The notes under the pieces are model-generated. The model was not told where the DNA came from, did not search any database, and saw only the letters and a program-made list of their open reading frames with translations. A DNA stretch of 64,000 bases from Ascochyta rabiei (lineage: Eukaryota; Ascomycota; Dothideomycetes; Pleosporales; Didymellaceae), in the NCBI RefSeq assembly GCF_004011695.2, contig NC_082417.1, positions 310,001 through 374,000 of the forward strand, read 5' to 3'. This document shows, piece by piece, positions 57,354 through 64,000 of the stretch; within the stretch, counting starts at the first letter, position 1, and each line of letters starts with the position of its first letter. The translations under genes and the position numbers were made by a program.

Positions 57354-59840
57354 CCTCGTAGGGTACCAAGCATCTAACATCTATTGGATATAGGTCCCTA
57401 TAATTAACTAGGTTATAATAACACGCAACGTAACCTTTAATAAGGAGCTCTTTTATAATAGAGCAGATAAATCTACTGCTATAAGCGCTAAAGAAGCAGA
57501 GGCAGTAGTAGAAATCCTCTATGAACCTGGCGAGATTACAAACGCGGGAGAAGCAATCAAGCTCCCTAACAGAGACCTGACGCTTGGCAAGTCCTCTAAG
57601 CATCAGCTCGGGGGTGACACTTGGGAGCAATCTTGATTGCTAGATAGCCAGTCTAGTAACGAAGGAGCTCCTGAGACAGAGACTGTACGCGCGGCAAGCT
57701 TAGCCAGCAAGCCGCTGGAGATCCGTGCAGAACGACACCAAGAAACAGGCCTCCTATCCCCTGACCCAACGCCTAAGCCAGAGCCACTGGCCTTAGGCGG
57801 GGAAGCTCCTGAAGAGGAGAATCTAACTGACAGCTTACGGGAAGTGCACTTACCTAATTAGGAAGGGAGCGCGCCAGTAGATAATAAGGATCTTAAGGAA
57901 GAAGATCTACTAAGACCTGTATCACTGATTGTTCTAATACCTTCTTAAAGGACAATAGGAGCAGATAAGGCAGTAACGAGACGCTTGTATCAACGGAGAG
58001 TCTAGGGTCCAGCCATAAGGCGGAGCCGCCAGATAGATAACCGCGAGCGCGATGAACCTGCTAATAATTATAAGGATAGAGCAGGACAGTACTTAGTAAT
58101 AAGCTCTATAAGAAAGCACAGGTACTTCTGGCTTATCTACCTACTGTTTGAATATGCGAACAAATATGGCATAAGTAGAAGAGAGCTTGTTACTATCTAT
58201 GCGGTGCTCGCGGCGTCTGTCTTAAAGAAGGAAAAAATCCCTTCAGAGCAGCGCACGCACTGTGACGAGCTCCCACCTTTGCTAAAGAAATGGAAGGATC
58301 TCGCCTACTACCTACTAGGAGCTCTATTTTGCCAGGCTTGTAAGAAAGAGATAGCCACACTTATAGAAAAGAGAACCTAGAAAGAAATAGACTAAGCGAG
58401 CGCCTTAGCTAGGCCTCTGCCGCTTAAATAGGTCTTCACATATAAGCTAGATTAAGATAGTTACTTCCTTAAATGTAAGGCAAGGATCTGTGTACGCAGA
58501 GATCTACAGGCCAAGGATTTAATCGTCTCAACCTACGCCACAACGCTTGCCTCCAGGTCTTTTCGCACCATGGTGGCGATAGCTGCCCAGTTTGACCTGG
58601 AGCTCTATTAGTATGACGTCGCAGGCGCGTTTCTTAACGCGAGCCGCCAGGACCAACCCCAAGTGCTCTGCGAGCTGCCAGATAGCTTTACAAAACCTAA
58701 GAAGGTAGTCCTACTTCTACAGGCTCTATATAGGTTACGTGATTTGCCGGTTCTATAGTACAAAGAGCTCTTAGCTACTCTCTAGAAGCTCGGCCTAATC
58801 GCGTTAAAAGAGGAACCTTGCTTGTTCTATGACGCTGAATGCTGGATAGTGCTACTGTTCTATGTAGATGATATTCTGCTAGCCTATTATAAGGACAATT
58901 GAGCTGCTGCAAAGCATCTTATAAGCTTATTAATGGCCAAATACCAGATAGAAGACTATAGAGCTGCTGAATGGTTTCTAGGAGTGCGTATTATCCGCGA
59001 CAGAACTGCTAGAACTATTACACTCGCGCACGACGCCTATATTAACAAGCTTGCTACCAAATTTAGAGTAGTAGAGAAGAGATCCTTCCTAACAGTCCCC
59101 TTCCTGATAGAAGAGCTACTTAAGTATAACAGGCAAGCTTTAAAGCAAGAAGTTAAAGCGTTTTAAGAGCGGGTGGGATCTATCCTCTACACAGCAATTA
59201 TAATCTAACTAGATATAGCGTATGCCGCCTCTTAGCTGTCCTATCATCTTACAAATCTAGAAGCTGCTTACTTTAAGGCAGCAGCTCAGGTTATAGCTTA
59301 CCTCTATTGAACAAAGCACCTGGGGATACAGTACGGAGCTCACTAAGGCAGCCAATTGCTCATCTGTAGGGACGCGTCATTTGCCGACAATTAGGAGACT
59401 AGACGCTCCTCTTAGGGGTATATCGTGCAGCTCTTTAGTAGTCTAATTATCTAGAAAGCAGCACGTCAATCAACAGTGACGACTTTGACCACTAAAGCTG
59501 AGTTGTTAGCGTTAGAGCATGTGGCTAAGGAAGCAGCAGCTCTTAAACAGTTTCTACACGAACTTTAGCTAGACTTAGGGGTGCTGTAGGAGATTTTCTG
59601 CGACAACTAACAAACAATCTGATTAGTAGTAGAAGAGAGCGAGCGGCTTACTACTTAGCTGCGCTATGTAGATATCTAGAATATGTAGTTAAAACAAGAG
59701 TACGCCAGGGGAAATCTCCAGGTAACGTACCTCAAAACAAGCGAGATGCCAGCCAACGGTCTCACAAAAGCGCTCCCCAGACAGGCTCACGAGCGCTTTG
59801 TCTTACACCTGAACCTGTTTAGCATTAATTACATAGAAAA
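57354..59840 (+). pseudogene. Copia H reverse transcriptase and RNase H part
   Basis: Plus strand, continuing H pol: YLVGYQASNIYWI, ITRNVTFNKELFYN, then an acidic linker (near 57,640-57,860), DLIVSTYATTLASRSFRTMV, YDVAGAFLNASRQDQ, ALYRLRDLPVL-YKELL, LFYDAECWIVLLFYVDDILLAYY (YVDD intact near 58,865), MAKYQIEDYRAAEWFLGVRI and RNase H: ICRDASFADN, TTKAELLALEHVAKEAAALK, EMPANGLTKALPRQAHERFV. A dozen or more TAA/TAG/TGA stops break it. Reading is otherwise continuous. Confidence 0.85.
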
Positions 59841-60310
59841 AGAGCAGGTTAAGGGAGAGGCAGAAGATTGTGGTATTGCTGGGGAGGACAACCTCCTCCC
59901 TAAATAGGCAAAAGAGCACCTGTAACTACCGGTGGCAGCTCTTTTAAGCGCTTAACTAACAGCTACAGGGCTTAGCAAATTCTTTAAACTATGTATAGGG
60001 AGGACAGCCCCCTCCCTATAGGTATCTAGCAGCTCCAAAACCTGACCCAACCAAGGAGGGTACTCAGAAGAAGTACCTATCCTTAATCAGGCCCTTCACT
60101 ACGCAGAGAGCGCAGCGCAGATCAGTCGCCTGCTATAAGCTTGTTAGCTAATAAAAAACAACAAGTTATAATTGCTTACGGAAGTTGTTACTCTACCTAA
60201 GCAAATAAGCTTGTTAACTAGCTTAATCCTAAAGGGCTTAAGGCGGATGTCGCTAAATAAGCTGTTAGACTACTATTTATAAGCGCTATTTAAACAAAAC
60301 CTACAGAAGG
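59841..60310. other. Post-pol region of copia H with short hairpins
   Basis: No coding frame is clear. Two similar inverted repeats are present, GGGGAGGACAACCTCCTCCC near 59,880 and AGGGAGGACAGCCCCCTCCCT-like sequence near 59,998. They could fold as hairpins. Confidence 0.45.
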
Positions 60311-60720
60311 TGGCACAAATGCCCTTAGGCGCAACACCAGCAGCGCCTTCCCTGCCTACTAACACAATTAATGCACATAGGCACTAAACTGTTCACTATA
60401 AGCGCGTTAACGCAGCGCTCGCAGGGAATGATCCTGCGAGCGCCCTGTGACGGGTCGCAAGCTGGTAGGGGGGGCGCGGGCAGCGCGCGAGGTGGCGGTG
60501 GCGGCAGCGAGGCTGCATAGGCGGCGGCGGTAAGGGCGGCAGCAGCAGCAGTAGCAGCAGCAGCAGCAGAAGGAGCAGCCAAAGCTGCAGGCGCAGGCTT
60601 GGGCGCGGTTGTGGTTGTGGTTGTGGTTATGGTTGTGGTCGTGGGTGTGGGCACAGGCGCGGCAGAGCCGCTGGCGGCACGGGCAGCAGCTCAGGCGGCG
60701 GTAGCAGCGGCGGTGCGCGT
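60310..60720 (-). pseudogene. Antisense Ala/Thr/Pro-rich, Cys-ended accessory gene relic in the 3' region of copia H
   Basis: A GC-rich stretch inside AT-rich DNA. The reverse strand is open for 109 codons (60,654-60,325) and, through one TGA, further upstream. It encodes a low-complexity Thr/Ala/Pro part, PPPPPRALPAPPLPACDPS, then a Cys cluster: IPCERCVNALIVNSL, VPMCINCVSRQGRRCWCCA, and after a TAA, GHLCHLL. The spacing C-x2-C, C-x2-C, C-x-C-C suggests a metal-binding module. RRCWCCA-GHLC resembles RKCSKCVCLGQHY of element C's antisense gene. The long run of repeats may have limited coding constraint. Function unknown. Confidence 0.55.
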
Positions 60721-61461
60721 AAGGCGCTTAAATTTAGGTTCTCTCTATAGGCCAAAGTTAGCAAAACCTCTAAAAAGAGCTAGTAAAACAAGGCTAGGAA
60801 GCTTAAACAGACGCTGTCTAAAAAAGCCTTTAAGGCTATAGAAAGTGCTAAAGCTAATAAAACTACTTAAAAGAGCTGGTAAACAAAGACAGGAAGCTCG
60901 AATAGACGCTCCCCTAAGCTATTACAACTACAGAGGAAACGCAAACCTAGCAAAACAACAAAGAAGCATGTAGGGTAGGTCTAAGGAGCGCAAAACTAGC
61001 AATTGGTATACTTACGGCTATATTAATAGAGATAGTTAAAGAAACAGAGAAAAACAAGCAGGTGAGCTGGTTATATAGATCTCTAAAACGCCTAGTAAAA
61101 GTAAGAGTAAATGCGACTTTCTCTAGGCAGCACGACGTTACCAGCTTAACAGCAAATAGACGATTACTAGTCTATACTATCCCTCTTATCTAATAAGGTT
61201 TGCAAGAAACAAGTATAGGAAAGGATACTTAGCAGCTTAGTAATAAGGAATCTGCAGCTAAACAAGCGTCTGCCACCTACTTCAGCCGCTCGGCAGAACA
61301 ATTAGAGTCAGCAACGGGTTACAATTAAACCAAGACCACTAGAGAGCATTAAAACTACCAACCACAAGCTTAGAAATCTAGTTTAAGAATTTAAGAGCCT
61401 GATTACCTACGCAGCAGCTCTTAGAAGACAGGCGATCCTGGCTGGGATCACCTGGGGGGTG
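60721..61461. other. Unassigned 3' part of copia H before the right LTR
   Basis: AT-rich but with readable plus-strand patches (for example NWYTYGYINRDS near 61,000 and YLIRFARNKYRKGYLAA near 61,190). I cannot assign a family. It ends in the polypurine tract CTGGGGGG before the LTR. Confidence 0.4.
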
Positions 61462-61714
61462 TGTCGCGCAGCCGAGCCTGTAGATAACTAATAGGGTGCT
61501 CCCCTATCTAATCAAGCTTGCGGATTATTGTTGAGTGGCTCCTTTCTCCACAATTAACCACCGAGCTCCTGAGGGTCGCCCACAAAGCTTGAGTAAGCAA
61601 GATTACGTAATAACTAAATTTCCTTTATACTTAAGCAACATGTTACACATTAAATATATAGACACTAATTAAATTAATTAATTACCTAAGTATAGTCCTC
61701 TAAGCTCTGTTACA
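61462..61714 (+). repeat. LTR of copia H (3' LTR)
   Basis: 253 bp, followed by ACTAA, the same five bases that precede the left LTR. Confidence 0.94.
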
Positions 61715-64000
61715 ACTAATCTTATTAGTGCCTTATTTATATAGGCCTTAAATTAGGTAGAAGTATTTATAAGTCTAAACAGTATTACTATATACTTAAA
61801 ATGTCTATACCTAGTTTAAAAAGTAGTCTTCTACTTATCCTCTTTCTTAATTTAGATATAGTAATATGCCTTATATATATCTAGTTTAGTATAGAACTTA
61901 GCTTACGCTAGTTATTCTAGTAACTCTGTAATTAGTAGCAATAGATAGTAGTTTTTAACTGTTATCTTCTTTAGACCTCTATAGTCTACACACAGTTATA
62001 GGTTGCTGTCTTTCTACTTTAAAAAGAGAATAGGCGCCTCTGCTAGCAACCTTAAGTGTTATATCTAGCTATATTGTAGATATTCTACTAGATACTTTCT
62101 AAGTATCTCTAATTCTGTTGTAGATAGTCTGTATAACAGTTAGTAGAGGGAAGTAGCTTCTTCTATAATATTAATTGCTAGGTTATACTCTCTATGCTCT
62201 AGTAGAACCTAAGTATTATCCTCTAATTCTAAGTACGCATATTTACAATACAATTTTAGAATTAGGCTCTTTTTAGCAGATATTAGGTTATATATACCTA
62301 CTAAGTTTACTATATATATATAAACGTCTACTAAGAGACTTCTTATAGTGCGTTTAAACTCTTTAGCATCTTCTAACGCTATTTTTTCTAGTTTAGGAAA
62401 GTTTCTATACTTCTTCCCTTAGAAGAGCATACGCTAGCTTAAATAGCTTAGCCTAGGGTTTGTCTAGTTAATCTAGGGTAATCTAAGGTATATCTTATAC
62501 CTTTATAGGTCTATAACTATAAAAGGTATCTGTTAGACCTTCTGTCTTCTACAGGAGTTAACAATAGATACTTCTGCTGTAGTTACTCTGTAGATAGGTA
62601 ATTCTGCTCTACCTACACCTTTAGCTACTATTTTATTTAATAGTATAACCTCTAGATTCTGCTTCTTTGCTAGGAGAACTAAAATTCAGTTTAGTTGTAA
62701 CCCTCTATCTATTAAGGCTTCTATATTCCCTATATTACCTATAGATGCTTTAACTATAAGTAGGCATATATATTCTAGGTATACTACCTTATAAAGAGAG
62801 ATATTCTCCTTCTTCTTTTTAGACAATTTAATATAGGCTATAGAGAGGAGATTAGCTTTTAGGTCCCTTGTCTTTTCCTAACTTATCTAGAGTAGGGTCT
62901 TTCTAGTTTAACTTTAGCTTTAGGCAGTTAGGGTAGTAGTAGCTAGTTTCTCTGTACTTAAGGTATGCGTTTTAGGCCTTATACAGCCTATCTTAGCTCT
63001 TTTTACCCTTTACTAGCTCCTTACAGAACCTCTTAGACTTAAACAACTTTTTTAGGGTTTTTATATTCCCCTCTAACCTAGAGTTACTAAATTAGCGCTT
63101 CTATAGTCCTTTGTTAGTTATCTTACCCTTAGCTAGAGTCTTCTTAGGTAGCTGTTAGCTATACTAACCTAGTCTCTAGTTAATAATATTAGCTTGTTCC
63201 TCTACCTTTAGGATTGTATCCCTTTAATTATAGGGGATAAGAAACAAGTCCTTTTATATACTTAAAAGCAGTGTAGTAATATATTCTAGTACTTAGAGCT
63301 CTAGCGTATATAAGTTGCCTAGTTTCTCCTATAGTAGACGTATAAAATCTAACAGATCTATAGAAGACTAAGATTTTTACTACTTATATTACTTTAAGGA
63401 CTTATACGCTGCTTACTTGCGTTTAGCTAGTGTTTCTAGAGCATCTAGTATAACTCTTTTTAGCTCTTACTACGTTAGTTCCTAGGTTAGCTAATTATAG
63501 TAGTTAGTTGTGTAGTAGGCCTACTACAACATCTTTAGGTTCTCTAAGAGGTACCTTACACTAAAGTTAATCTTTTGTTCCTCTATAAAGAAGTTAACTA
63601 GAGATTAGAGGAAGTATCTTTTATAATCTCTCTTCTAATAGTTATGCTTTATATACTTCTATAGGGGTTTAGGTTATAAAAGAACTATAGATAGAGAAGA
63701 TTATGGTTTCTCTACCTCTTCTAGTACTTTTTAGAAGGATAGGATTATTACTAGATCTCCTTTGTTGTATTTACGTCTAAGTTTATAAAAAGAGGAAAGT
63801 TCCTTATAGTCTTTTACCTCTTATAACTATTTACGTAAGTTTTCTAACTCCTGTTATTAATTACCTACTTCTAGGCTATTCTAGCCTTCTTTAGCTAAAG
63901 CTGCTCTATAGATGCAAATTCTAAGGTAAGGTGTACTACCTAGAGGACCTACAGATCCTCTTAAGGCACTATAGACACTTAGTGTCTGTTAAGGTATCTT
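61715..64000 (-). pseudogene. Gypsy G gag and pol N-terminal part, continues beyond the window
   Basis: Reverse strand. Next to H the RT continues in frame: FRLINTST-FKAYINKALIRL joins VNITYIIYLDN at 52,572. Further right come RT N-terminal and protease regions, then a degenerate zinc knuckle (KYRETSYYYPNCLK, near 62,922-62,964; a Cys and the His now Tyr) marking gag. Many TAA/TAG stops. The 5' LTR must lie beyond 64 kb. Confidence 0.72.

Larger units (their letters stand above)
52573..61714 (+). mobile_element. Ty1/copia LTR retrotransposon H (hosts pogo I)
   Basis: Two 253-bp LTRs (52,573-52,825 and 61,462-61,714) are flanked by ACTAA on both sides (52,568-52,572 and 61,715-61,719). Both start TGTCGCGCAGCCGAGCC and end GCTCTGTTACA. 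A G-run (CTGGGGGG) precedes the right LTR as a polypurine tract. The plus strand carries gag, protease, integrase, RT and RNase H in copia order. Net of transposon I it is about 7.36 kb, long for copia, because ~1.6 kb of extra sequence follows RNase H. It splits gypsy G inside its RT. It is clearly less mutated than G. Confidence 0.94.

Noticed and set aside
57637..57861. 74-codon open frame as a stand-alone small gene
   Set aside because: It is in frame with the copia H polyprotein on both sides and is the acidic linker before the RT.

Overview
This window looks like a filamentous ascomycete genome, probably Pezizomycotina and plausibly a Dothideomycete. The evidence is short spliceosomal introns (47-114 bp, GT...CTAAC/CTGAC...AG), compact genes, and a sharp two-compartment structure. 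Bases 1 to about 18,495 are GC-balanced and gene-rich. Bases from about 18,500 to 64,000 are AT-rich, made of mutated transposons, and almost free of open frames until about 54 kb. The mutation pattern is repeat-induced point mutation (RIP): C-to-T and G-to-A transitions, TAA/TAG stops and scattered missense changes. The species cannot be named from sequence alone.

Gene-rich part, in order: a DsbA/FrnE-like oxidoreductase (-, cut by the window start); RVS167/amphiphysin-type BAR-SH3 protein (-); NFS1 cysteine desulfurase (+); VPS23/TSG101 ESCRT-I subunit (+); a four-TM membrane protein with a proline-rich tail (+); an F-box/LRR-like protein (-); TDP1 tyrosyl-DNA phosphodiesterase with two ubiquitin-interacting motifs (-); URM1 ubiquitin-like sulfur carrier (-); and ELP2 Elongator WD40 subunit (+). 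Exon structures were rebuilt by hand from frame continuity and family motifs. URM1 and ELP2 are divergent neighbours 192 bp apart. With NFS1 they act in one process, mcm5s2U34 modification of tRNA. Short tandem repeats occur between genes and inside VPS23 and the F-box gene.

Transposon part: LTR pairs with matching 5-bp target duplications resolve a nest. A Ty3/gypsy relic (called D here, minus) is split by a Ty1/copia element A (23,617-43,105, TSD TAAGG). A is split by gypsy B (27,408-41,632, TSD GGTTG), and B is split by gypsy C (30,905-38,003, TSD ACAGC). To the right lie a candidate LTR element J and a second minus-strand gypsy G. G's 3' LTR is at 46,066-46,267. G is split by copia H (52,573-61,714, TSD ACTAA), which is itself split by a pogo/Fot1-type DNA transposon I (55,574-57,351, TA duplication). 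A second pogo-type element F (46,310-48,173, TA duplication) lies just inside G's 3' LTR. Removing A restores a continuous gypsy reading frame, and removing H does the same.

The most unusual pattern is that several of these LTR elements (clearest in G, B, C and H; weaker in J and D) carry an extra gene relic between pol and the 3' LTR, on the strand opposite to gag-pol. These relics are Cys-rich and/or coiled-coil. In G and B they show GT-AG introns on the antisense strand that keep the frame. They look like convergent, spliced accessory genes of fungal LTR retrotransposons.
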